Shown piece after piece: positions 52,221-61,947 of a stretch of DNA of 64,000 nucleotides. The translations under genes were made by a program, and so were the position numbers. How positions within the stretch are numbered: the first letter of the stretch is position 1; the number at the start of each line of letters is the position of its first letter. This stretch comes from Diplonema japonicum. Taxonomy: Eukaryota; Euglenozoa; Diplonemea; Diplonemida; Diplonemidae. Under the pieces are notes generated by a model. That model saw only the letters and a list, made by a program, of their open reading frames with translations. It had not been told where the DNA came from and did not search any database. The stretch is taken from assembly GCA_964019335.1 (NCBI GenBank), contig OZ025693.1:186001-250000 (forward strand). Reading direction: 5' to 3'.

Positions 52221-52332
52221 GCACGTACGTGTGTTGAAGACCTGCAAACTGATGAACTGCGATGTACAGTATTATGCTCAAGAGTGCCACCGCAACGCTT
52301 ACGTTGGATAATATGTTGTAGAACCCGGTCAT
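51028..52332 (-). CDS. Membrane-anchored spermidine synthase-like aminopropyltransferase
   Basis: 383 residues from four exons; introns 52180-52228, 51953-52014 and 51124-51165 (49, 62, 42 bp; donors GTACGT, GTATAT, GTGCGG). Joined length is in frame. An N-terminal membrane helix (VSVAVALLSIILYIAVHQFA) precedes the tetramerisation strand region (FEVETNYQHIQVY). The aminopropyltransferase core has VLVIDGSLQITERDEVNYHE, the nucleotide-binding VLVIGGGDAGALLRLLEH, LVDID, and the catalytic LDSTDYG. The tail is acidic (EEDDEDESLAREE). The family transfers aminopropyl groups from decarboxylated SAM to putrescine or spermidine. The membrane helix is unusual for the soluble enzymes and resembles bacterial membrane-bound SpeE-like proteins, so the substrate is uncertain. 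Confidence 0.82.
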
Positions 52333-52338
52333 CGTTTT

Positions 52339-52364
52339 CTGAAAAGAGGGGGGGGGGGGGGGGC
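52339..52364 (-). promoter_or_regulatory. Candidate trans-splice acceptor
   Basis: On the coding strand a C-run continues into CTCTTTTCAG and then AAAACG directly before the ATG of the aminopropyltransferase. Leader length after the AG is only 6 nt. Confidence 0.55.
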
Positions 52365-52664
52365 CTCCTTTCTGTGTTTGTGTGTTTTTAGGGCTTTTTT
52401 TTTGCTGGACTTCAAGGCCGCGAGTTTATGCTACTTTGAAGAAATGCGAAATGTGATACAGAGTTATAGTCAGGCACACACAAGAGAAGACGCACGCAAC
52501 ACTGCCAGAAGCTGTATGAGTGAAACAAAACGCAAGAAAGCAAAACGAATGGGGGGGGGAAAGAAAAAAAACTTAAGTACTACACAAGAATGAGTGAGAA
52601 AGAAGAAGAAACAAAAGTAGAAAATATACAAAAAAAAAGGGGGGGGACTGTAATCTACAAAGGA

Positions 52665-52885
52665 AAATATAAAATAAAATAAAATAAAATAAAATAAAAA
52701 GCTTGTAACTTTCTGAAATTTCTTCACTCCGGAAGCCCTTATTATCTTATTGGTAGGGTCTCATAATTTGATTTTTGGCGCTACAATTTGATCGCGCGAA
52801 AAGTTGGCCTGACGGGACCGAACCACGACCCCCGTAGCGGTAGTCGAGGCCCCTAACCACAGTCTAGCGCCGATCCCTGCGCTGA
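52665..52885 (-). repeat. tRNA-related SINE-like element with (TTTTA)n tail
   Basis: The minus strand begins with GCGCTAGACTGTGGTTAGGG, A-box-like, and has GGTTCGGTCCC about 45 nt later, close to the Pol III B box GGTTCGANNCC. A unique body of about 120 nt ends AAGTTACAAGC and then TTTTA repeats. This is the order of a tRNA-derived SINE with a pentanucleotide tail. The arms do not fold into a proper cloverleaf, so it is not a functional tRNA. Only one copy lies in the window. Confidence 0.5.
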
Positions 52886-53404
52886 AAAAAAAGTAGAATC
52901 ATAATTCTGGATTTGAGACCAAGAATATCAATATGTGATTTTTCTTCATCCCAAATCATATCAAAAATTACAGTAGCTAGTAAGTAGAACTCCTTATTGT
53001 TGTTATTATCGTGCGACATTGCCACATAAAACATCACATGTTACGACACCAAAAAATTAGCAGAGGTCCCCTCATCCCGGCCTGTCTGTGCAGCAGCTGA
53101 TGACGGTGGTTTTGCTTATTTTCTTTAGAGTCAACGGAGTGGCTCAATTTCTGAAAAGTGAGATAATCTTCACTCTCGAACCTTCACGGTCAAAAAAGAA
53201 AAAAGCCTCGGTTCTCGAGTGAAACTTATGGCCATAATCTGTTGGTGCAATAATTAGCTATTTGTTGTTCCAAATTTTTATTTTTTTCAATCGTTTGCCA
53301 GCCTCGCGAGCAGTAAGCTGCTTTCATTGGGCTCAAACTGAGTATCGAAATGAACCGAATGGGACACATCCTGTTTTTTTTTTTTTTTCTTCTTTTTTTT
53401 TTCT
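52886..53404. other. intergenic region, nothing recognised
   Basis: Balanced-composition DNA lacking the homopolymers common elsewhere until 53370. No frame, hairpin or repeat partner was found by eye. Its different texture suggests an old insertion. Confidence 0.4.
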
Positions 53405-55347
53405 TTAAAAAACTTCACAAACCTCCGAAGAATTGCTAGTATTTTTCGTAGGGGTCCTTGTGGCTAGCTTGGAAATCTGTAAGAATCTTCTCCCCCCATA
53501 CATCACCCCCATACCATTTCTTTCAATTTGTGATTCTCTGAAGCCTCAACTTTCAACTGGTGTGTAGTCGAACTGAGAGTCGACGACAGAGACTCAATTG
53601 TTTCATCGGCCGCAGCACGTATCTGCTGCATCTGGCTTTTTAACTTTTCGTTTTGTGCCCTCTCGGCAGCGACCTCCGTCTCAAGCGCGGTTATCTGCTG
53701 GAGGGAAACCGTGTTCGTGTTGAAGTGTTCCCGACCGCTGTTGTCGAACTCCTGCTTGAGAATCGCGATAGCTTGCTGGAGCTGTTTTCGCTCCGCGGTG
53801 AGCTTTAGGTTTTGCATGCGGGCGGCACGGTGGTCCTTCGCTAGCTTTTTGATCTCCGCTTCATAGATATCTGGTGCCTTCCTCAGTTCCTGCACTTCAG
53901 CGTACACCGAGTGGTAGTCGCTCCTCTCCTGCGACATCATAATCTGCATTTGTGCCTGTTCCGCGGCTGCCTTCAAGGCCTCGTCATCGCTTCTTTGAGA
54001 CAGTTCCGCCAGTCTCTGTTTCTCCTCGCCGACTGTGTTCAGATCCTCTTTCAACAGCTTGATGTCGTTCAGGGCCTGCCCGAGCTTTCCCCGCAGCTCT
54101 CTGTTCTCCAACGCCATGTTTTCCCGTATCTCGCTTCCTTTTCTCGCGCGGATCTCCAGCTTGTTGCACTCCGTTTCTGCTTGCGTGTTGTGGTCCATTA
54201 AATTCCGCGTTTTCGCGCTCAGCTCTTGCATCTCCGCATGCAGGTCCGCAACCTTACCCGCCAGGCTGCTGTTGTCACCACGCAGACCCTTGATTTCCGT
54301 GTTTTTTTTGAGTAATTCGTCTTTTAAACCAGACAGTTCGCCCTGTGCCTCTGCGGTTCTCTGTCGGAGGTTTGTTGCCTCCGCTTCCACTCTGCTCCTC
54401 AACCGCCGTTCTTCCTCCAAACGGGTTTGCAGCGCTTGCGCCTCGGCGACACCTGGCGCAGGGGGCTGTATCAGCATCCCTGTGTCCTTTTCGTTGATCG
54501 GTATGGGCCACAGTGTGACCCGCGACATTTTATCCAAAAACCATAGATCCTTCGTCGTCCCTGCGTACACCGACGGGTTCACACAGGCGATTGAAATACC
54601 GTAATTGCAGCTTTGGAGCAATGGTGCCAATGAAGATGTCACGGAGTGCCTTGCAAGCTCCTCTTCAAGGGGATAGATGGGGTTTCGTGTTTCGGCCAAC
54701 GACTCGACTATGCTACGGAAAGGACCGCCGTCTGCCTCGCCGAGTTCGGCAAGGATGAAGGTGCCGTTGGAGGCTGCGTGGTGCAGAGTTGCAACGATGG
54801 TTGATTGCGGTGCTGCTGCTGAGAGCGATCGAGAGGTAAGCCGAGCCAGTGTGGTTGTGTCTGTGATACGGAAGCTCACGGGTGTTGAAGAACCCGTGAG
54901 GAGGCATTTATCACCCGATTGCGTTACCTGTACAAACGACAGTGAAACGGGTAAAACTGCAGCAGCGAACCTAAGCAGCAACCCTTCACAACGCATCCCG
55001 TCCCTTGGGGTGGCTGGTTGTGTTCGTCTTCCAGGGCTGCGTTGTTCCACCCTGCCGAAGAGCGTGTGCGACTTGCCGCTTCCTTTCCCCCCGAATGCGA
55101 GGCACCCGACGCGGCCTCCCAACATGAACACCTCCATCGCTTTGTCTTTTACATGTGCGAAGACCTCCTCCTGCCCTTGCAAGGCCCCCTTAGAGCCTCC
55201 TTCTAGGAAGACCGCCTTGGAGTTTGTGAAGGAGTGTAGAACCGGGCCCTTCTCGATGGTGATCTCGCCGCCGTTCACCCTCACGCAGGCTTCTTCGGCT
55301 TGTTGGGCGGAGGGGCGTATGCGTACTGCTGGCTCGTAGCCTGCCAT
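53405..55347 (-). CDS. Divergent kinesin-like protein with coiled-coil tail
   Basis: 634 residues from two exons; the 38-bp intron at 53477-53514 (donor GTATGG) leaves 72 nt of coding sequence. The motor region (1 to about 290) starts AVRIRPSAQQ and has a P-loop reading AFGGKGSGKSHTLFG (canonical AYGQTGSGKT). The closing motor segment is recognisable (HSVTSSLAPLLQSCNYGISI, ACVNPSVYAGTTKDLWFLDK). Switch II reads ILAELGEADG rather than VDLAGSE, and no SSRSH switch I is seen, so ATPase or motility is doubtful. Residues about 300-625 are coiled coil. It may be a non-motile partner or regulatory kinesin, comparable in principle to Vik1/Cik1-type motor-like domains, though unlike those it keeps a P-loop. 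Confidence 0.75.
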
Positions 55348-56169
55348 CTTTTGTTTTTCTTTCGGTGGTAGGGGATATCCCCCCAAACACACCCCCTTTA
55401 TTTTTTTGAAAATTTAAAACCGAAAAAAAAAAAAAAAAAATGTGGACCGGGAAACCAGGGGGAAGAAGAAAAATCAAATAACGGCGTGTGAAAAGGAAAG
55501 GGGGAAAAAACGGGGGGGGGGGGGGGGGGGCATCAAGTAGGAGCTCAGAAAAAATGAAATGATGGGGAGAGGGGGGGAGGGGGACTTTTAAAAGAAAATC
55601 ACCATGATGGTGAGGGAATGCTAGCTGCCTTTTGCTTTACTTTGCTTCTTCTTTATTTATTTTTTTTTAAAGTTGATAGTTATCATCGAATGGAGTTGCC
55701 TCTCCTGGGACTTCTCGGTGAAGCAAAATTGAAAAACCACCACCCACCGCCAATAAAAGAAAAATAGGGGGGTAAATTTCTTTTTTTCCTACACAAATAA
55801 TCTGGCAAGTTCGTTCCCCCCTTTTTTTGGGGGGGGAAAAAAATGTTCACTTCAATTAATAAGATTGTTCTGTTGTTTTTCCTTCCCCCCCCCCCCCCTG
55901 CCTCTCAAAGGTAAGCATTTTTTCTTGGTGTCTTTCTTCTCTCTCAGGACTTAAAGCACGAAGTTAAAAAAAAAAAAACAAGGGTCATTTAATTAGAAGG
56001 GGGGGGGGGGGGGGGGACCATTTTCTTTAACCCGCCTCGTTCCGAATTTATATGAAGCTTCCGATCTTTTTCGAAATCTGTCCATTTCCACTCTTCTTCC
56101 TGAAAACCGACTCAAGACTTTGGTTGGATGGTCCAAGGGAGGCCTAATAAAAAAAAATAAAAATAAAAA
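55348..56169. other. intergenic low-complexity DNA
   Basis: G, C, A and T homopolymers (a G-run of about 20 near 55511 and another near 56001). No gene. Confidence 0.6.
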
Positions 56170-56494
56170 TGGGGCCTTGATTGCAACACTAGGTGGCGTT
56201 AAGCGTGCAATGAAGCACGAACTACCTACTTGATTACAGGGGACGCTCCTCGGCCGAGCAGTAGCTTCTTCTGCGTTCCGCGTCGTGTCCTTAATGCGTG
56301 CGGTGTGCTCAACCCTAGTCGGTGCGTCCCGGGTAACCAAGATTCTGCGCTCGTGCAGTTTGCTGCCTGTTCGTCACCCTGAGCATCTGCGTTACGTTCT
56401 TCCACTCGGGCGCTACCGGTGATGACCGACGAGGAGGTCAACAGCGAACAACACATCTGATGTACTTCTTATATTTCCATGTTATCCCCACCAC

Positions 56495-56535
<41 letters not shown>
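56170..56535 (+). repeat. Interspersed repeat family 1, copy C with A-tail
   Basis: The longest copy: it contains everything in copy A plus an insertion near 56412-56440, and ends 'ttatccccaccacc' followed by an A-run of about 40. High identity to copy A in 'tgcgttccgcgtcgtgtcct' suggests recent activity. Confidence 0.65.
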
Positions 56536-56716
56536 TCACAATACACAAAGAGAAAAGAGGCAAGCAATGAAAAAAAAAAAAAATGTTAGTAAACGCACAC
56601 TTAACTTAAAGGAGGAGAAAAAAAAAAATCATATATAATATCCCTTCTATCCTTTTTACCATTTTTTTTTTTTTTCCTGTTTCCCCTCCAATTTTTTTTT
56701 CCCCCCTCCCCCAGTT

Positions 56717-58798
56717 TTAGTCCATTTTTCGAGCCCCACTGAGGCCTTTTTTTTTCGGTTTCGGGGCCATTTTCGAGACCGACATTCCACCAGCCGGTTT
56801 TTTAAGAGTGGGTTTTGCCACTGGGGGAGCTGTCTCAACAGGCGTGTCGGGGGGTGTGGGGGGCAACGATGACGACGCACCCCACCCATCTTCTTCATCG
56901 AGATCAATCCCGTCGGGATCCTCTGAATGCTCCTCTTTAGTCGGAGTTTGCCTCACAGGTTGCTGAGATAACACAGGAGGTTCGATTTGCCTGGCAGCAG
57001 ATTTTTGACTGCCTTGAGACGGTGTAGGAGAAATCTCAGGTTTCCCATTTACAGACCCTTGGCTTGAGCTCATTTTGCTCACAACACCTGACGCCCACGA
57101 CATATAATTGCTTGCGGGAGATTCAGGTTGTTGAGAAGAAGGTGTGGTGGGGCCTCTTTGTCCTCCGCTTTCATGAAACGCCTCGACTTTTGCAACAAAA
57201 GCATGAACAGCTTTGAATGCTTTGACACGAACATCTTTCTCGGCGTCGACAAGGCAGGGTGTCAACGATGGAAGAACACCCTGCGCGATCAAGGGTGGAT
57301 CGAAATATTCCGCAGTCGCGATGTAACCCCCGAGACCCGCCACCCTTGAGTGGCTGAATCTGTCTTTCAACATTCTGGAAAACGCTTTGTGAAGCGTGAC
57401 GGAACGGTCGTGCGCAGGGAGGGATCCAGCGATCATCCCCAAGCAGATGGTTGCGTTTGTTCGAATACCGCCTTCAACATCACCTTGAAGTTTGAGAAGA
57501 TGCTTCACAACCTCATCGACCAACGCAGCGTTCAACGAGGGAACCACGGATATCATCGCCTTAATAGTTAGCTCTCGAATTTCGGGAACCTTGTTTGTAA
57601 AACCCTGAACGAGATACTGCCAAATCTCTGTTGCGAGAACGTGTTTAGGTATCGCACCGGCGAACTTACCGATACTTTGAAGTAGTTTAATCCTGATTAT
57701 CGGTTCTGGAGACGCGAAAAGTTGTACAACCCCCGGAACAACTAATGTGGTGTATTCACTTTCATTGAGCTTCTCACCGATACGGAGAATTGGTTCCAAT
57801 GCCGAAGCACCTCCTGATCCGAATTGCAGCGCTGTTGTGAGTTTTGGGAGGATCGTGAACTTGCAATTAGCTGGCGGGAATGTGTCCACCAATCCGGCGA
57901 GCCTTCTGAAGAATGAGTCGCGTTCGGGTTGGTCCTTGAGCGACAGCTCGTCGATTTCTTTTTGAACAGCGATGAAAGTGTTTTCCGAATAGTATGTGCA
58001 GTTTGTTAACAGTTTCAACGGGTTTGTTCGTACCTTCGGCTGCGCTGCGAGAAGTCCAGTGTACGACGACATTAACGAACGGGGGACACCCTTTGCAGTT
58101 TTCATCTTGCTGATCTCGACATCTTCTAATGGACCGACGAAAATCTCATACAACAAGCACGCCACACCCCAAGCATCGACAGCGTGTGCGGGAGATTTTT
58201 CTATTAACGCCCAGTTTTCCTGTTCCAGCTCGGGTGGTTTGTACTTTTTGTCGAGGTGCAAATCGTAGACTTTGAAGTAAGACGCCGATGAGGAGTCCGA
58301 GATGTTCGTTACGAATTCAAGGTTCCATAGTTTCCAATCCCCTGATTTGGTACAGTATATAGAGCGTCTGTTGCAATTTGCGTGGATAAGAGAACGCTTG
58401 TGAAGATGAGTCAGGGCTTGAATGATGCAGTAGGTCCCGTATGCGATAAATTCCTCGCGGGTTTCTTCTCCTGTGAATTCCGAGTTTGTTAAGGCGTCTG
58501 CTAGCGATACACATTCTTCAGTTGCGATGTAGTACACGGTGGGTGTATCCACTGCGTCTAGGCATTTCAAAAAGCCCGGGAGCATTAGAGTTTTTGATTT
58601 TTTCCATGCGTTGCTTACCAGTTCGACTGCGTCGCCCTTCTTTTGGTATTCGAAGATGCTTACCTTTACACCGTCTTTTTGCCGTGTGCCTTCCCTTTGC
58701 GTCCAAAATTGATTGCCCTCGCTGGCTTGGACCACCTCTCCTATGTCGTACGGGAAGTCTTTAATCCCTCCTATGCCTAGCCATTTACCGAAATTCAT
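56717..58798 (-). CDS. SCYL1: SCYL1-type pseudokinase
   Basis: 693 residues, intronless. The N-terminal kinase-like domain (about 15-270) lacks catalytic residues: the HRD position reads LIHANCNRRSIYC and the DFG position WKLWNLEF. Both equal the degenerate signatures of SCYL1. HEAT repeats follow (about 330-560: TTLVVPGVVQLFASPEPIIR, VPEIRELTIKAMISVVPSLN, GGIRTNATICLGMIAGSLPA). A low-complexity proline/serine region and a basic end (KPKKKGLSGARKMD) close it. SCYL1 binds COPI coat and acts in Golgi-ER retrieval; its RKLD-like C-terminal sorting motif is matched here by RKMD. The conserved basic end supports an intact C-terminus. Confidence 0.9.
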   Translation of the reverse strand: MNFGKWLGIGGIKDFPYDIGEVVQASEGNQFWTQREGTRQKDGVKVSIFEYQKKGDAVELVSNAWKKSKTLMLPGFLKCLDAVDTPTVYYIATEECVSLADALTNSEFTGEETREEFIAYGTYCIIQALTHLHKRSLIHANCNRRSIYCTKSGDWKLWNLEFVTNISDSSSASYFKVYDLHLDKKYKPPELEQENWALIEKSPAHAVDAWGVACLLYEIFVGPLEDVEISKMKTAKGVPRSLMSSYTGLLAAQPKVRTNPLKLLTNCTYYSENTFIAVQKEIDELSLKDQPERDSFFRRLAGLVDTFPPANCKFTILPKLTTALQFGSGGASALEPILRIGEKLNESEYTTLVVPGVVQLFASPEPIIRIKLLQSIGKFAGAIPKHVLATEIWQYLVQGFTNKVPEIRELTIKAMISVVPSLNAALVDEVVKHLLKLQGDVEGGIRTNATICLGMIAGSLPAHDRSVTLHKAFSRMLKDRFSHSRVAGLGGYIATAEYFDPPLIAQGVLPSLTPCLVDAEKDVRVKAFKAVHAFVAKVEAFHESGGQRGPTTPSSQQPESPASNYMSWASGVVSKMSSSQGSVNGKPEISPTPSQGSQKSAARQIEPPVLSQQPVRQTPTKEEHSEDPDGIDLDEEDGWGASSSLPPTPPDTPVETAPPVAKPTLKKPAGGMSVSKMAPKPKKKGLSGARKMD

Positions 58799-59134
58799 GT
58801 TTTTTTTTTTGTTAGAAAAAGAAAAGAAGAAAAAAGAAAAGGGAAAAAAAAAAAAAAAAAGGTGCCCTCCCCCTTCTCCCTTTAGAATTGTTACAGTTGC
58901 CTCTAGAATGAGGCGGGGGTGCAGGAGGAATAAGAATCCATGGTGTTGGGATCACTTGCCAAGGAGGAGCAGGTCGACTTGTGGAAGCTTTCGGGGGGGG
59001 ATTGCAGAATAATAATAAAAAGAATTTAACACTTTTTTTTTCTTCTTTCTTTCTTTCTCTGTCTCATTGGTTTTAATTTTCAGTTTTTTTTTTTTTTCCA
59101 TTCCACTCAAAAAAAAAGAGGGGGGGGAGAGAAG

Positions 59135-59255
59135 CTGGTCGTTATTTGTACGTGCCTGGGTAGAAACCTGGAGAAGTTTGTAAACGCGTAAAATCATTTT
59201 GCTATTGGTTTCCCCTTTTATTTAGACAAGTCTGGGACTCGTTCTTGCACAAAAA
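59135..59255 (+). repeat. Interspersed repeat family 2, copy 2 (diverged)
   Basis: Aligns with the other two copies from 'ctggtcgttatttgtacgtg' to 'gactcgttcttgcac', with many substitutions in the middle, then an A-run. An older copy of the family. Confidence 0.65.
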
Positions 59256-59591
59256 GGGGGGGGGGAGAAAAAAAAAGCAGGTAGATATCTCAGAAAGAAA
59301 AAAGAAAGAAAAGACGAAAATAAAAATAAAACGGGATGGGGGGATGGGGAACGAAAAAAAAATGTCTGTTAATGTGTCGTTAAAAAAAAGGGGGGGGGAG
59401 AGAAAGAGAGAAAAGCTACGATGTTTTTGTGCAAAAAAGTTTGGGGGTTCATCTCCCCCACCCCCCAACCTATCTCCTTCATCCAATGGGAAGAAAAAAA
59501 GAGAAAAAAAAAAGAAAAAAACTGTAAGGCTAGTATTTAAAAAAAATCACTCAATTGATGGGGGGGGGGGGGAAATAATCAGTCCTAAGAC

Positions 59592-59628
59592 CTATTCAAG
59601 CACTGCCATCCCGTTTACCATTTTGACA

Positions 59629-59660
<32 letters not shown>

Positions 59661-60983
59661 CCCCTCCCTTCAACATACCGAATCCTTCAGCTGCTGCCCC
59701 AACGCATTAAAAAGTTCGATCTTCTGCCGAGGCTCCATTCGCGTGAAGCACAGCGTGACCACTGAAGAAGCTGCACATATCCCACCATGGTCCGACACAA
59801 AATTGGACACATACACATAAACGAAAAGCGCCATGAGCACCTGACAGTCCATTCGGTCTATCATCCCACCATGACCCGGGATGAGATCTCCGAAATCCTT
59901 AAGATTGAAAGCTCTTTTAAGACCGGACGCGAAAAAACCTCCAAAAGGTGCACCAAGTGACGCGAATGCAGCAAAGGCAATGGAGTGGAGCTGAACGGGT
60001 TTGATCATAACGATCTGCCCGAGCGCGAATTCAAGGAAGTAAGGGACGTCGTAAGGCTGTGCAATGAATGTTTCTGAAGCCTCGCACTCGATTGGGGAGA
60101 GGAAGTGCATTTTGGGGCAGATGAACCGTTTTTGTTTCGACAAAAAATCGGAGAACCAAAACGCCCACAATGTTGTGAAAAACCACGCTCCGAGAAACCC
60201 CTCCCATGTTTTCTTAGGAGAAAGTGTCGGGATCAACGGAACGGACCCGAAAAGCCTTCCGCAAGCGAACGCCCACGAGTCATTGTGAACAACACAGGAA
60301 ATGGGAACCGTGAACCATATCATCCCTTCAAGCATCGTGGAGAAGAAGAAAGACGACATTACAGAAAACGCCAGTAAACCCATGTGTAGCCAACCGAACT
60401 GGTTAAACTGGTACCTGAAAAATTTTTGTTTAGGTTGTTTCTGAACAGTTTGGTTATTCCCACCTCTTCTCTTCAACTTACTCCCCAAGGTGTCGAGCAG
60501 TTTAATAGGTTTCAACGACAACACAAACGCCATAAACCCCAACATATATAAACAAAAAGCGATGAATGTACTGTGCTTTAACCAATCATCAATCCACGGC
60601 CATGTCCGGGCCAACGGCATTCTTAAAGCCTGTATCACTGTAAACCCATTACACACAACAAACATATACCACGGTAACGTGTAGAAACCAGGAAGTTCGT
60701 TTTCCATGTTTCTCTTTCTGTTTATACGCATCACCTCGCGGAACATAAGGATCTGGCAGAACACCACCAGGACGATCCCGAGGGTCTGCCCCACGTACTG
60801 TGTGATTAAGAAGATTCCAACCATCACGAAGGTGAAGATAGTCCGCATGAGGAGGTCGCTGTTTGGTTTTTTTTCCGGCTGTGGCGGCTTCTGCGGCATC
60901 GCAGGCTCATCGCTCTCGCCGAAATCGCTCGAACTCGATGTGGCGGCAGCCGTTTCGGGATCGTGTACCACCCTTCGTCTCAT
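59592..60983 (-). CDS. CDS1: CDP-diacylglycerol synthase (phosphatidate cytidylyltransferase)
   Basis: 447 residues from two exons; the 48-bp intron at 59631-59678 (donor GTATGT) leaves only 39 nt of coding sequence encoding GVKMVNGMAVLE. Multiple membrane helices from about residue 48 are followed by LSPKKTWEGFLGA and the family signature SGLKRAFNLKDFGDLIPGHG with GMIDRMD. It makes CDP-diacylglycerol from phosphatidate and CTP, the precursor of phosphatidylinositol and cardiolipin, in the ER (mitochondria use unrelated TAM41). It supplies the pathway of the cardiolipin synthase about 36 kb away. The ATG follows an uninterrupted A-run. Confidence 0.92.
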
Positions 60984-61086
60984 TTTTTTTTTTTTTTTTT
61001 TTTTTTTTTGTTTCTTCTTCACCCCCCTTTTTTTTTCTTGTCAGAGACCCACCACCGGAAAAAAAAAAAAAAAAAAAAAAAAAGAG

Positions 61087-61201
61087 GAACTGGCCGTTGT
61101 TTGTGCGTGCCGGGTAAAACCTGTAGAAGATTGTCAACCCGAAACACGTTTGCCAACGTTCCCCTTTTGTTTTAGACAAGTCAAAGACTCGTTCTTGCAC
61201 G

Positions 61202-61233
<32 letters not shown>
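61087..61233 (+). repeat. Interspersed repeat family 2, copy 3 with A-tail
   Basis: Nearly identical to copy 1 over 'tgtcaacccgaaacacgttt' and 'agtcaaagactcgttcttgc', with an A-run of about 30 at its 3' end and an A-run also upstream. Confidence 0.75.
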
Positions 61234-61235
<2 letters not shown>

Positions 61236-61367
61236 TTCGGGGGTCGGGTGGGTAATTTTATTTATTTTTTTTTTCTTTCGTTGCTCTTCAAACAATCTTT
61301 TTTTTTTTTTTTTTTAAAACAAAAAAAAAAAAATCATTGCACGGAATCCAAAACAGTTCTTTTCAAT

Positions 61368-61403
<36 letters not shown>

Positions 61404-61696
61404 GTTGCCGCGTGGATTGATAGGGGGTGATGGTGACATGTTTTTATGATGACGAACACTCCCCTGACGTGCAAAGAAGAAGAGTAAACAAAACTAAGAA
61501 AAAGAAAATGGAAAGGGGGGGGGGGGGATATTTTGTTATCCAAACTCTTAGAAGTCCCGACAAAACAAAATGAATGGAAAAAATCATCGGTGGGGGGGGT
61601 TACGTGTGCAGAAGTAAAAGAAAAAAAAGGGGGATAAAATTATGGTTGAACATTGAACACTTTTTTTTTTGTTTTTTTTTTTTTTTTTTCCCGGGT

Positions 61697-61887
61697 CTAG
61701 TGACCACCACCCTGGCGAAGGTTAGCCGGCTTCTCCGCGTCTTTGTGGTAGTTTCCGCTCCACCTTTTTATTTATTTTTTTTTTTTTTTAAAACAAACCT
61801 CGAGGCAGCTGAGCGGGAAATAAGCCAGTTGAGGCCGTACACACCACCAATGGCGGCAACAACACCAGCAGCAATTCTGGCAGGCAT
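61697..61887 (-). CDS. 51-residue single-pass membrane protein
   Basis: Two exons (61798-61887, 61697-61762) joined across a 35-bp intron (donor GTTTGT, acceptor after an A-rich stretch). The product starts MPARIAAGVVAAIGGVYGLN, one hydrophobic helix after a short basic start, continues LISRSAASRWSGNYHKDAEK and ends QGGGH. Coding-strand CACACACACAG precedes the start by a 25-nt leader. Tiny single-span proteins like this are common among mitochondrial respiratory-complex accessory subunits, but I cannot name the family. It is too short to be noticed as a long frame. Confidence 0.55.
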
Positions 61888-61916
61888 TTTTTGGTTAAAG
61901 TTAAAGGGAGTTCTCT

Positions 61917-61947
<31 letters not shown>

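Noticed and set aside
52801-52885. tRNA gene on the minus strand
   Set aside because: A- and B-box-like sequences are present but the arms do not pair into a cloverleaf; treated as a SINE head.
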